Of a stretch of DNA of 64,000 bases, positions 1-12,784 are shown in pieces. The DNA comes from Tamarix chinensis. Its lineage: Eukaryota; Streptophyta; Magnoliopsida; Caryophyllales; Tamaricaceae. The position numbers and the translations under genes are program-made. Position 1 is the stretch's first letter; each line of letters begins with the position of its first letter. The DNA is taken from positions 90,768,736 to 90,832,735 of the forward strand of contig CM060177.1 of NCBI GenBank assembly GCA_030549775.1, given 5' to 3'. A model generated the notes under the pieces. The model was not told the DNA's origin and made no database searches. It was given only the letters and a program-made list of their open reading frames with translations.

Positions 1-640
1 CTCACTGTTATAATCTATTATTATAGTATAAATATGGCCTTGGTACGTATCCCTTATGGTAAGTGCTAGAAATGTTAAGTAAATGGACTTGTGATATACA
101 ATTCATATTATTTGTTGTGTTATTTATATGCATTATGTAATTACTCTTATGCTATATGATGTGTTGCATGCAGGCCCTACTTTTTAGTTTTGTATAAAAA
201 GTTATTCAGTACCGTAGTATTGAAGGATTCCATTTATTGGCCCTTGCCTATTCAATGGGCAGTATCCCTTGTAGGTTAACATGTGGTTTCTACTCAAGTT
301 CTTATCGGGTAAGAGTATAAGGTTGTCCGAAAAGTTTTCTGAATTTATATTTTAAACTTTTATAATTCCTTGTGTGATTATTCTATTTTATTATAACCAA
401 TAATAGTATATTTTATCTTCTGTAATGTGATTTAACGTACAACTCTGATTTAGTTTTATAACTTAATTTTGTGTAATGTGCTTTCTTTCATTTCAAGCTT
501 AGCAGTTGGTACTATAACGGTAGAAGAGAATCGGTATGGTACTAAGTGTAGTGGTAACATCCCTAAAATTTACTATTTTTCTTCCGTTTAATTTTTCATA
601 AAGAAAAAATTTTTAGTAGTGAATTTTGGGAGTGTTACAG
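1..640 (+). repeat. 3' end of a long LTR-like noncoding repeat
   Basis: No coding potential is recognisable. The stretch ends in a run resembling an LTR terminus (GGGAGTGTTACA at 628-639). The last 100 bases resemble the ends of the two longer repeats near 3,500-3,608 and 55,055-55,155: each has a GGTAC-type lead-in, a T-rich arm, a GTAGTGAA motif and a TTACA-like end. I infer this is the tail of another member of the same family whose start lies outside the window. Confidence 0.4.
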
Positions 641-3608
641 AAATAGAACCTTGTTAACACATGTCGAATTTTTCTTAAAAAATTCTTATCCATTTTCGTG
701 ATGCATTTGATCCAAAAATACAACATTAGACAATATGAGGAGTTGATTGGGGCAATTGTGGTTGGGGGAATGACTTCAGCTTTGTCTTCTTCTATGTCTC
801 TCTTTTGCACATTTCTAGGATCAATGCTTCGATCACATACTTTTGGGAGATTCCTTCCACGTTATCCTTCCATTTCCCCTCTTGTGTATTATATTTCTAG
901 ACCAAGTGATCTGCACTCCTCCAAAATCACCATTGAAGCTCTTGAGGATAGGTCAGTATATCTTGGATTAAATTTGTCCGGTTAACTCACATTTGAATCG
1001 TAAGAATTAGGATATTCGATTTGTTCCTGACCACACTTGTGATTAGTATCGATTTGTTGGCTATAAATAGCCCTAATCACCTCTTCTATTCACCTTCTTT
1101 CAGTTACCTAAATACTTAACTCTCTAGCACTCATCTTCTCCCTCTTCATTTTAAGTCTTATAGTTGAATTTCTGATCCTTTCTCTATCACCCTCTTATTT
1201 TAATTATTAAGAAAGAAAGAGTTAGATTTAGTAAAAAAAATGGATTGGTTTAACTAGATTACCCATTGTTTTTCCTTAGGTGTGGTATGCTCTTTCTTTC
1301 CTTTCCATTTCAAGTTTAAATTATAAAATTTAGTAACAAATTTCTAAGTTAAACTTATTATTTTTAAGGTTTTGAAAGTTGAGGATTTCACAGGTTAAGT
1401 GTTCTTGTTTAAGGAAAATTTTTCCTGTATTAAGTAAGTTATTCTTACTTCTTAAATGGAATATATAGCTTATAGAACTGTATTTGGATCGCTATATTGT
1501 GCATTTTAAGTGAAAAGCATGAATCTTGAGGATAGATTGGGTTGTGATGATTAATGTTGAAATGTGCAAAGTAAGCTAAAAAAGTGTTATGTGATGTTAG
1601 AACATGTTCCAATGTGGTATGATAAAGATTTATAAGTATGATTTGCAGGAACATGACTATTTAATGTTGTTGGAAGGCAAACCAATCGATTGTTTCCAAT
1701 AACAATCAACTGGTTGATCTAACCCATTGACTGGTAGGCTTGCACAGACTTTGATCTTGCTCTCTACTTAAACCCATCAAATGGTTGGGTAGATCTGATT
1801 GACTGGTATATGAATAATTGATTGGTTTGTCTAGACTAATTGACTATTTTAAAGAAAACCATGGTTTGGTCGAGCCATACAATTAACTGGTTGAAACAAA
1901 CCGATCAATTAGTTGGGCTAGACCAATTGTCTAGTTTGGTCGGTTAGTGTGTTGTGTTCTTCTCAGTTTGGATATGCTTTGAGAATATGCATGGGAGTGT
2001 TGTACAACTATTTTATTGATAAAATACATATATTACCATGGGTCAATGACCTAATGATTGGATTAAATAGACTATGATTCATGATATACTCAATGGGTGT
2101 GGTAAAGGCTTAAAAGGTGTACCACATATGAAATGTGATGATTATTGAGAAATCGGGTGGTGAAATAAGGAATGTGCTTGAATGGAATAATATAATGAGC
2201 AAGAATAATATTGGAAAATCATAAATGGAAATCCTACACGTGGTTGGGGGATGGAAATGATTCATATGGAAGAAATATGCTAATGTCTTGCTTTCTCTTT
2301 GTATAGGCCTTGTGTGATCACGTAACCTCATGACTAATATACTAATCACATAAAGCAAAAGACAATCAAGTTATGTATGAGTTTGGGTTACCCCATCCTT
2401 GATTAGCTATTGAGGGTTAGTTTGCTTTTGGGCTTTACCTTCGGGTGGGATCCTAATAGATCTCAGTGTCTTATTTAATCTAGACACTAATGATGTACTA
2501 GGGGGTATCGATATTAAAGGATTTGGTTACGGCTTCGGCCTGAACTTATGTCCACATTATTTGGCTTTGCCCTAGACTTATGTCCATTGTAGCTGGCTTT
2601 GGCCTAGATTTATGTCCATTGTGGATATTGGATTTGACCTGGACTTTATGTCCCTTGGTTTGGATAGGCTTCTATGTTGTGTGTCATGGGGTGATGCACA
2701 ATCCATTGCTCAATGATGCATACTTGGATAATGAATTGAATGAATAATTGGATAGTAATTGGAATGAATGATTGAATAATGACCTACATAAGTATATTGA
2801 TAAGGGAATGGTATAACCTAATTGATTGAGGAAGTTAGAAAATAAACCCTAGTGTTCATCTAGATAATCTGCTTAGTATGTGTGTGTGATTACTTATGAT
2901 ATTGTACTATGGAAATGAGCATGATACATTATGATGTGCCTACGTTATGCATGATAGTGAATCCTGATGCATTATCTAATTCTAATAGAGTAGATACACT
3001 TACTTATAAGGCGTTGGCATGGTGCATGTTAAGTATGATATCTATGTCATGATTGAACCTGTTCTGCTTGTGAATTTTGTTGAGGATGTAACTTAGCTTA
3101 CTCAGTATGTAGCATACTTATATACTCATTTACTTGATCATCTACTCATTCCCACTAGTAGAAGGCCATGTGTAGGTTTTTAGGGATGGCCAATTGTGGG
3201 CCTACCTTAGCTTTTTGAAGGTCTAGGCTTGAGAACATGGACATCCGGAGGCTTTTGTGGGGTCTATGATATACTATGGTTTTAGGGCCATGCCTTAACT
3301 TATTTTCTACTAATATAGCCATGTATTCTTAGCTTATCATTCTCCTTGTATTTGATTTTGTTAGGGACCGTCAAGGTCCTATAATGTAAATGATCTTTTA
3401 ACTATTTATCTAACTTGATTTTTTCCACTCTACTTTAAATTGATTGGTTTGGTTTTAGCCTTGTATCTAATGGGGGATGGGCAGCCGACATCTATCCTGT
3501 GCTAGGTACAGTGGTAGAACCTTATTTTTTCTAGGTATATTTAGTATTATATGCTTCTCCACTATTTTAAAACAAAAAATTTTGGTAGTGAAAAATGGGG
3601 TTGGTACA
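552..3608 (+). mobile_element. Long noncoding LTR-like repeat, probable Ty3/gypsy (Tekay/Del-like) solo LTR, copy A
   Basis: About 3 kb with no sustained reading frame. It shares a colinear set of landmarks with 46,931-50,512: a TATAAATA box (here 1062-1069) followed by pyrimidine-rich sequence; a cluster of imperfect AATCGATTGGTT-like motifs (1670-1965); an ATCCTAATAGAT block near 2450; and an AGTATGTAGC ... ACTCATTCCCACTAG ... TGTGTAGGT block at about 3098-3177. The last block is typical, from memory, of the 3' part of plant Tekay/Del LTRs. The start (TGGTAACATCC) and end (GGTTGGTACA) are approximate and no target-site duplication was found. Assignment to Tekay is inference; the repeat relationship is seen directly. 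Confidence 0.5.
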
Positions 3609-3849
3609 ACAAGGATCATGTGAAAGAGTCCTTCAAAACCATATCTTGAAATCTTATCATTTCATGAGAAAACCACTAGGAATTTAATACTTAAAAACTA
3701 TAACAAAGGAAGGATGATTAAATAGAATAAAAGGATTAACCAAATCTTGATTTTTGATGAACATGTAAGCTTGAACAATGGTTGTTTGTCGGAGGTGAAG
3801 GTGGTGCTAGTGGAAGGATGAGGAAGAGTATTTATTTCTCCATGGTATG

Positions 3850-4790
3850 TGATATGAGTTAATTTGTGCGGATTAAAGGACCCTATGAATATCATTATAT
3901 ATATATGATTTTTGCTACATAAGGAAGTCGTAGAGTGTGTTTCTTAACAATTTTTCCACCCTTTGAGCTCTCGCATGACTCGCTTGAATTTATTCTGAAA
4001 ACAGCTTTAATATCCTATGAACTGATAGTACTTGTAGTCTCATGAAAACTCATAGACTTATTGCCTTTACTCACCCAATTGCAAAGCATACAAAGGGACG
4101 GCTGCAACTCAGCATATCGAATAACATCCTCACCCTACTAAGACTACACAATTTGATACCCAGATCACCATCAAGGTTCCACAGCACCGAAAAAAAGAAG
4201 AATACCTAACTCTCCCAATTTAGTAGTATTTACTAGGGGACCACTATATGGAAATGCCACTTGGCGTAGGGTACAACCACCTGATGCAGTACCATATGAC
4301 ACATGTCCCAACCTACACATTTTTCACTATATAAATATCCTCTAGATTAAGAATAAGGGAGACATAGAAAAGAGGAGAGAAAATATCAATGAGATATTAG
4401 AAGAAAAGGGTAGAAGAAGAATAATACCAACAGATTATATTGAGGGAGGAAAAAGAAGAAGGAGAGATTAGGCTAGATAGGAGTTGGATTACCGTGATCT
4501 CCCTAGTCTCTTCCCTTCTTTCTCTTCACTACTTTCTTTTTTGGTTGGAGGAGATTTAGCATTGGCTAAGCTCCTTGGTGAGAGAAAAGATTGAGTAACC
4601 CTCTTTGCTATAACCTGTGACATTGTAGTCATGTGTGGGTTAAATGATATTTCATTTTGTTGAGCTTCGTTTGTTGATGTGTTGAATGTTAGTCGCATTA
4701 GGCACTCATATTATTTTTGTGTCAATTGTGATAGTGAATAGAATTTACGATGATGAATGGTGGCAAGGTTAGCACCAAAAGGTGAAGTGA
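3850..4790 (+). repeat. 5' LTR of the Athila-like element, truncated
   Basis: Matches the 3' LTR along its length, from the TGATATGAG start to the shared GTGAAGTGA at 4782-4790. A TATATAAAT promoter box lies at 4329-4335, paralleling 10668-10674 in the other LTR. Relative to the 3' copy it lacks about 200 bases upstream of the TATA box, and its last roughly 400 bases (U5) are gone at the junction with pol. Confidence 0.75.
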
Positions 4791-6840
4791 GCAACATAGT
4801 CCTCAACTAGGGAAAATGCCATTTTATGGTTTAAGAAGGAGTTTTTTTTAGGACATAGGGTCTCTCTTAAAGGATTGGATATTGATAGAGCAAAAACTGA
4901 GGTTATTGAAAAATTACCCCCTCTAACCAATGTCAAGGGTGTGAGAAGTTTTTAGGACATGTGGGATTTTACCAAAAATTTATCGAAGATTTCTCCAAAA
5001 TTGCTAAATTCCTTTATTAGTTGTTGGAACAGGATAGAAATTTGAGTTTGATGAGTTTTGTAAGGTAGCTTTTGAATGAATAAAGTTAGCACTCACTGAA
5101 GCCCCTATTATTGAAGGGCCTGACTAGACCTTACCCTTTAAACTGATGTGTGATGCAAGTGATTACACCACAGGAGCACTTTTACGACAATGGAAGAACA
5201 AGTTCTTCCAAAACATCTACTATGCTAGTAAGACACTCAATAGGGCTCAATTGAACTACACCGTTACTAAAAAAGAGTTACTGACATTAGTGTTTGCATT
5301 TGATAAATTTCACTTTTATCTCCTAGGAACTAAAGTGATTGTATATACTAACCATGCTGCTATTCGCTTCTCGCTTCCTAAAAATATGCCAAGCCTCATT
5401 TACCAAGATGGATCCTACATTTGTAGGAGTTTGATGTCAAAATTAAGAATCATAAGGGTAAGGATAATCAAATTGCAGACCATCTTTCTAAACTGGAAGG
5501 ATGTAATGAAGAGTAGAGGTAAGTTTGGATAAAGGAGAACTTCCCTAATGAACAACTCCTAAAATTCAAGCAGGGTCAGCAACCCTAGTATGTATACATT
5601 ACTAATTATTTGGCATGTAAAATACAACCCCCATATATATCTCAACAATATTTAAAGAAATTATTCCATGACCTTAAGTATTACTATTGGGACAAATTGT
5701 TCTTATTTCGCCAATGCTCAGATGGATGGATGAGAAGATGTGTGAGTGAAGAGGAGGCCAAGGAAATCTTGGCCGCCTATCATCATGCACCTTATAGAGG
5801 TCATTTTGGAGGTATAAACACTATAGGAAGGTTCTCCAAAGTGGATTTTATTGGCCCAACATATTCAAGGATGCTAGGGTAAAGGTCCAAAATTGTGAAT
5901 AATGTTAACAAACCAAAAACATCTCACCAAAGAATGAAATGCCACAAATGTGAATATTAGAGGTGGAAATATTTGATGTCTAGGATATTGATTTCATGAT
6001 CCCATTCCCATCCTCCTTTGGCAATGAATACATTCTAGTAGCAGTGGATTACGTATCTAAATGGATAGAGGCCGCTGAACTACAAACAAACGATAACAGG
6101 GTGGTGACCTGCTTCCTCCACTAGAATATTATCACAAGATTTAGGAATCCTAGGGCTATCATTAGTGATGTTGGCACACATTTTTGTAATAAGCTGTTCC
6201 AACAACTTATGCACAAATATGGGATTCATCACAGAATAGCCACTGCCTATTACCCGTAGTCAAATGGTCCAACTGAACTTTCTAACAGGGAAATTAAGTG
6301 AATTTTGGAGAAAGTAGTTAACCCTACTAGAAAGGACTAGTTGGCCAGTTTAAATGATGCACTTTGGGCGTATAGGAAAACATTCAAAACTCCCTTGAGA
6401 ATGTTACCTTAACGGATTGTATTTGGAAAATTTTATCACATTCCTATTGAATTAGAGCACAAATCCTATTGGGCACTTAAAAAATAAACTTTAATCTAGT
6501 TGCTATAGGAAAGACACGGAATTTACAAATGAATGGGCTCAAAGAGCTATGAAATTCCTCATACAATAGTGCTTGGTTATACAAGGAGAGGACCGATAAG
6601 TTTCATGACCAACATCTCATGCCAAAAGAGCTATATCTTGGGAAGTTCATATTACTCTACAATTTACGATTAAAGATGTTCCCTAGGAAATTGAAATCAA
6701 GTGGACCCTATGAAATTGGCAAGGCATATCCCTATAGAGCTATAAATTCCAAGGACTAGAAGAGTGAAGGACATTTAAAGTCAATAGCAACTGAGCAAAA
6801 CCATATCAAGCTGAAAATTTCAACAGAGAAGTTCAAACAC
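4791..6840 (+). pseudogene. Athila-like pol remnant (RT end, RNase H, integrase)
   Basis: Domains in order: the end of reverse transcriptase (4,793-5,040, with CHFMV, a GH-containing segment, and KLPPLTNVKGVRSFLGHVGF); the LTR-element RNase H (5,080-5,420, with CDASDYTTGA, YYASKTLNRAQLNYT and TNHAAIRF); an integrase zinc-binding and linker region (5,580-5,900); and the integrase core (5,960-6,370, with [19 protein letters not shown] and later AYRKTFKTP). A C-terminal stretch with LEHKSYWALKK continues to about 6,830. Internal stops and frame changes occur in every domain, so no product is expected. The lineage call is from memory of Athila-like polyproteins. Confidence 0.85.
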
Positions 6841-7148
6841 TTTACCCGTGAAACTCATAGGGCTACGTTAGCTTGTTTGGTTGAGGAAATTAAACCACCT
6901 AAAATTTTATCCCCTTCTATTTTAACTTTTTTTCTTTATGATTCACGTTAGAATTCTCTCATATATTGAAAAAATTCACTGTATCATCCGTACCCTAACA
7001 ATTATTTTATTGCGAGGAAGCCGAGTAGGTGAAAAGTGGGCAAAGTGTAAGCACCATGTGTTGTGTGAAGGAAGATGTTGATGTTCCCTAACCTACAAGA
7101 AGATTAATTCATATCTAGTGTCAGGTGGCTACTCTAAATGTAGGTACG

Positions 7149-7151
<3 letters not shown>

Positions 7152-7208
<57 letters not shown>

Positions 7209-7209
7209 C
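7152..7209. repeat. (CT)n microsatellite
   Basis: About 58 bases of nearly uninterrupted CT dinucleotide, broken once by TTT. Confidence 0.95.
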
Positions 7210-9606
7210 AGTACATCATAGGCTATTTAGCATTGCTTTTTAAAATGTCACCTTCCCCTCACCCTTTTTTTAGTCTCGTCTCATCCGCTCCATACTCACC
7301 ACTCCACTCCCATCCTTTCCTCTTACAATGTAGAAAAATTCCTTTGTAGCCTCTCATTGCAAGGAGAGTACGTTCTGGATGATTACCTTGCAAAGCCCCT
7401 TGCGCGACCCATTTCACCTAAAAACATTGACACCAACTTTATCACCACCTCAAGAGAAAATAACCCTCTATGCGTATTCGTTCCCATTTCCTCCATGCCT
7501 TTCGCCTCTAATCCAACCATGCCAAGATGTACTACCTGCTCTACCGCCAAAACTATAGCAAAAACCCTTTAACGATAGAAGAAATCTGATTCTTCAAAAA
7601 AAAATGGTCCCTCCCTTTAGTATCATCTAACAAATTCTCATCCACTAGGGATGATGAAGCAACCCATTCCTCTACTCCCCCACTCTCACCATTTTCTAGT
7701 TTGACAAAGTCCGGGAGCGTTTCAATGCTCTGATCAACCAAGAGTTTTACTTTGAAGGAGATTTTACTCTCCTAGACCTACCCTAATATTTTGTTAGCCT
7801 CATCAATCACCACCATTGAGCCACCTTCTATCAACACCCCCTGAGTATTCCCCTCTAGTCATTATAGAATTGTACAATAATCTAGACATCAAAAGAAAAA
7901 ATAAAAGCTGTGTTTATCCGCTGAAAGTTAGTATCCTACCTCTCCAACACAATCAACAACCTCTATGGCTTCCCCTCCTTTAATGTCAATTAGTATTCCA
8001 AATTAATAGACAACCCTACCAACGACTTAGTAGTAGACATACTCTCTACCCTTATAAAGCCTAGAATAAAGTGGCGAGTCACCACAAATGGTATTGTCCA
8101 TTGTGATCACCCACAACTCTTACCCTAAGTTTGGTACCACTTCCTTTGAAGTCATCTACCACCTAACACTCATGATCGTTCCATCTCTTTGCCAGCATGA
8201 TTATGCTTTATTATGTGCTCACCAAAAGGACCATCGATGTTAGTTGAATCATTCAGAACTAGCTAGAGATGGTAGCGACAAAGCCTTAAGGTCCTATTTT
8301 CTACCCTACCCTAGTTACTGGCCTATGTGCTAGGGTATAGGCCTCCCTTGCACCAAATGAAGAAACTAGGAATGTCAAACCAGGGATTACATTATCGATT
8401 GTTCCTTCGGTGGAGGAAATATAGGCTCGCTCAGACTAGCAAGTGGAGGATAAGACTTTGGGCAAGTTTGCACGGACAAAACAAAGTGATAAGGCCACCC
8501 CAATCCCTAATATTGAGAAGGAAGGAATGATTGATCACTAGGTTAACACCCCAACAACAGGCACAATAATAGAAGTTTCTGGGTAAGAAGAAGGATCCAC
8601 CAGATGCCTTATCACCACTGTTGTTACCACTATAGTGTTGGCCATTAATCCATCCTTATCCAAGTCTATTTGATTCTTATCATGGTATTAGCGAAGTCGG
8701 TTGTTCGTGGTTGATTTTTTTTGCCTCAGGATCCTAGCCTCCTAGCCCTTTTATTTTTGTTTGCCCTAATAGTAAGGACATTGTCACATTTTGTTTAGGG
8801 GAGGGTATATTGTAGTATCTTTGTTTATTTATCCTTGTTATCTAGTAACTTTATCATTAATTCAATAGTAGTTCTTTTCACCTAATGATTTTTTTTAATA
8901 GCTCTTTTCATTTTTTACATTTTAAGATGACTGCTATGATCAACTTAACAAACAAGGTAGCTCTACTACTCTCCTTGTCGAATTAAGTTTCAAACCAATT
9001 AATTATCCTTATAATGTTATATGTGTATATCATTAAAAGTGACAGTACTGACATGTTGTGAACCTAATACCCTAACCGCGAAATGATCAAGCTAGTTTGA
9101 TATCACCTTATGAGATATGTTGATCTTCTAGGAAAAATAGTATTTGCATATAACTATTTTTGTTTCCTTACATATATTGACTTTGTTAAAATTGTCCGCA
9201 TTTAGATATCTCAAGCATAAGGAAATGAGGACTATCTTCAAGAATATTCCATTAGACCTCCCATATAGGTGAGAGATTAGGTAACTAAGACATTTTCAAC
9301 ATAAAGTATTAGGAAGCCTGTAATAAGTATCTTGCATAAGTGGTAATTAAATAAGTTTAGGGGAATAAACCCTGAAAAATAAGAGTCTATCTAGGTATAT
9401 TAATGACGGTAGAAAAAGGAGCTTCAATGCCCAAAACACCTATTAACCAGGGGCATCTGCATGATAACCATGTGTGCACTTGCGATAAACCATATAGTAG
9501 GGTGACAGGCTTACTTGAACACTTCTAGAATAGGTGTCACGGTGGAGTAACCGGGGGTAGACCCAGATGTACACTTGCATCAAAAGACCCAGACAATCTA
9601 AGGAAG

Positions 9607-9693
9607 CCCTATTTCTTCATCATTTCATTGATATATATATATATATATCAATGAAATGATGAAGAAATAGGGAGAGAGAGAGAGAGAGAGAGA
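9607..9693. repeat. 66-bp perfect palindrome followed by (GA)n
   Basis: Positions 9607-9639 are the exact reverse complement of 9640-9672, with an alternating AT centre and arms containing TTCTTCATCATTTCATTG. A GA run to 9693 follows. Its origin is not clear; it could be a small foldback transposon or a palindrome formed by replication slippage. Confidence 0.9.
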
Positions 9694-9980
9694 ACAAGCT
9701 AACTAATATAGAGAAGGATATCTAGTTGCACAATTACCTTGAGGATCCTCTAAGGTCTACCATGGATATATGAAGAGAAATCCTAAAAATTACCTTCCAC
9801 AAATACATAATGCTGACCCTTTTAATATATCTCATATATATGAAGGGAATTTTCAATTTGAAAAGTCTATAGGTTAACATTATTGAAGGCTAACAATTAT
9901 TTTATTATTTTACTTATGGGTATCCATTTGTGTTATCATACTGTCACTTGGGATGAGCAACAAATTAAGTTTGGGAAAAG

Positions 9981-11550
9981 TGATATGAGTTGATTTGTAC
10001 GGGTGAAAGGACTCTGCGAGTATTATTATATGTATGATTTTTTACACATGAGGAAGTCATAGGGTGTGTTTATTAACAAATTTTTTACCCTTTGAGCTCT
10101 CGTATGACTCGCTTAAATTTAATCTAAAAAGAGCTTTAATATTTTATGAATTGATAGTACTTGCACTCTCATGAAAACTCACAAACTTATTGCCTTTAAT
10201 CACTCGATTACAAAGCATGTGTAGGGATGGCTACAACTTAGCATATCAAAAAACACCCTCACCCTCCCAAGACTACAGAATTTGCTGCTCAGGTCACCAT
10301 CAAGGTTCTATAGCACCGACAAAAAGAAGAATACCCAAATCTCCAAATTTGGCAGTATTCGCTAAGGGACCACTGCAGGGTACTGCCTCATGATGTAGTG
10401 AAAAAAAACATAGGAAAATAGGATTTGTTTTGCTTGAAAATCTTACATCCAAACCATGAAAAAAATACGAGATGTCTTTAAAGTAAGATAGATGTGCCAC
10501 TTTTCTTTCTTGGTAGGTTCAATATCTATCCTTAGCTTTCATGGTCAGTAGTCAATCAATCACAGCTTGGATGTCTATCTTTAAGAGGGACGGTCCAATC
10601 CATATGATCTTTTCCTTCACTCATGAATCCGTTTGGAAAAGAAGCCCAACCTGCACATTTTACACTCTATAAATACCCTCTAGATCAAGAAGAAGGGAGA
10701 CACAAATAATAGGAAGAGAGAAAATAGTAATGAGAGATTAGAAGAAAAAAAGCAATAGAAGAAGAGTACTAGCGGGTTATACTAACAAAGGAAAAAGAAG
10801 GAGAGATTAAGCTAGTTAGGGGTTAGATTACCGTGATCTACCCAGTCCCCTCCCTTCTGTCTCTTCACTACTTTCTTGTTTGGCTAGAGGAGATTTAGTA
10901 ATGGCTAAGCTCCTTGGTGAGAGAAAAGATTGAGAAACCCTCTTTTCTGTAATTTGTGACATCATAGTCATGTTTGGGTAAAATGATATTTCATTTTGTT
11001 AAGATTCATTTGTTGATGTGTTGAATGCTAGTCGCATTAGGCACTCATATTATTTCTGTATCAACTGTGATAGTGAACAAAATTTACTATGACTAATGGT
11101 GATTGGGTTAGCACAAAAAATGTGAAGTGACATTGTTATTAATCCTCCAAAATTCACTACGTGATATTGTCTTGGCTCATGCATCGTGATGGAGATGGCC
11201 TTAGAGTATATTTTATAATTGAGTAAAATCTAGTGAGTCTAGAAGGACTAATATCCCTTGAGCTTAACAGGCTATGGATTTTCATAAGGTGCATGCATTT
11301 AGTGTTAAGAAATATCCCTCTAATGACTCTACCTTCTTATTTCCTTTCTATCTATCTCGTGTTGATATTGATGAACTCCTAAGTTCTCAATTACTTCATT
11401 GCATTTTCATTGTCTCCTTACCATTATTTTGTCATATAGTTAATTCCACATAACACTTGAATTTAGTAAAGCATATTTCATTCGATTCCCCGTGGGAACA
11501 ATACTCACTCATCACTCTATTACTTGGATTGATCGTGTATACTTGCACAA
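9981..11550 (+). repeat. 3' LTR of the Athila-like element
   Basis: Starts TGATATGAG directly after a purine tract and carries a TATA box at 10668-10674. It matches the 5' LTR up to 11,130, then continues for about 420 bases through a segment near 11,490-11,550 (CCCCGTGGGAACAATACTC, then ACTTGCACAA) that resembles the U5 end of Athila/Tat LTRs. The exact 3' boundary is uncertain. Confidence 0.65.
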
Positions 11551-12784
11551 TTATGTTGTGCTACATTTATCTTATTACCCTATCAACCATTGTTGAACTG
11601 AGCACACACTAAGTATGTAGTAGAAAGTGGTATCAATGCCATGTAGGAAAAAGGATGAGGAGGAATATAACATGTGAGTGCATTAATGAGACATAATGAC
11701 GGTGGGGGATGCTTAATACTTAAGGAAGTTGGGATTTTTGTGCTACATGTGGTGTTGCAACTAAGGGGAATGAATGAAGAGAATGCTGCTCATGGGGAAG
11801 GTGTAAGAGAAGGCTTTTCATAGGAAATAAGGAAGGTTAAGTTAGAGAAACACACCATGTCCTAACATTAATGAAAACTAATGATTATGGAACATTGTCA
11901 TTATATTGCACATGGAAGTGCAGTATGGAAGAGGAGATAAGAATTTCACCTATGTTGCTTAAAATGGATGGCCATGATAACGTCTTTAAAATATTTGTAT
12001 GGTTGACATTGAAGCTCAAAATATTAGATAGGATCTAAGTGCAAAAAGCTAGATTTTGATAGCTAATTATACCAGAAAATAACAAATTTATCTAAAAATA
12101 ATAAAAAAGGTAAAATACTCATAATTCAATTTCACTCAAAACATGAAAAATATAATAATACTCAAAGTTTCATAAGTTTTAGATAATTAAAAGAAGTTAT
12201 TCAAGGCTTAAAGAGTAAATAAATGTGAATCAAAATGTGAATAATACTTTTTGTCATAAGCTTCATTTATCATTTTAAAAATGATTGGGAGACTAATAAT
12301 AAGTTAAAACAATTCAAATATGGATTAATTAGAATGATTTGGAAGAATTTACATGGCAAGAAGCGGCTTACAAGTCCTATATAAGCCAAAACCGCAAGAA
12401 AGGTCAATAACGCTAGAACGAAACATTTTAAAAACGTGTCAAGGGTTTCCAAATTCTTACAAGATTTTACAAAGTATGTAAATGAAGTCATTTTATTTTG
12501 AGATCACAAAGATCATGAATGAGTTATGGTTTTCAAAAAACAAGATATCAAACACATATTACTCTTTTACCTAAAATGAAACGACTTGAAACCAGTGGCC
12601 ATTATTGACTAATAAGTCTCCTATGCAACTGCTTAAATAAAACCCTCTCTAAGGTATCAGTTAACATACTCAGACCATTAAGGATGAAATATATTAGCCG
12701 TTAACATGCAACTTTCTTGGAAGGACGATGAGCCACATATAATAACATTATTGTTAGAGAATTGCTCCACACACTTTATAAAAT
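11551..12784. other. Retroelement-like spacer without genes
   Basis: No sustained frame. TGGTATCAATGCC at about 11,630 resembles an LTR-element primer-binding site complementary to initiator methionine tRNA, so a fragment of another LTR element may start here. The remainder is AT-rich and unassigned. Confidence 0.4.

Larger units (their letters stand above)
6841..9980 (+). other. 3' interior of the Athila-like element, no recognisable genes
   Basis: Between the end of pol and the 3' LTR. In Athila-type elements this position may hold an env-like ORF, but no convincing ORF is seen; short open runs at 7125-7572 and 8327-8530 do not resemble known families. It contains the (CT)n tract at 7152 and a perfect palindrome at 9607. 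Part of it could be an unrelated insertion. Confidence 0.5.
3850..11550 (+). mobile_element. Decayed Athila-type Ty3/gypsy LTR retrotransposon
   Basis: Two related direct repeats (3850-4790 and 9981-about 11,550), both beginning TGATATGAG, flank a broken pol gene in the same orientation. A purine-rich tract (TTGGGAAAAG, 9971-9980) sits immediately before the 3' LTR. The pol translation resembles Athila-lineage RT/RNase H/integrase. The gag, protease and N-terminal RT regions are missing: the 5' LTR runs directly into RT at about 4,791. Stop codons throughout pol show the element is dead. No clear 5-bp target duplication was found; GTATG (3845-3849) compares with TTATG (11,551-11,555), which is only suggestive. 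Confidence 0.75.

Noticed and set aside
698..985. 95-codon plus-strand frame
   Set aside because: Inside an LTR-like repeat, not conserved in the sister copy, no recognisable domain.
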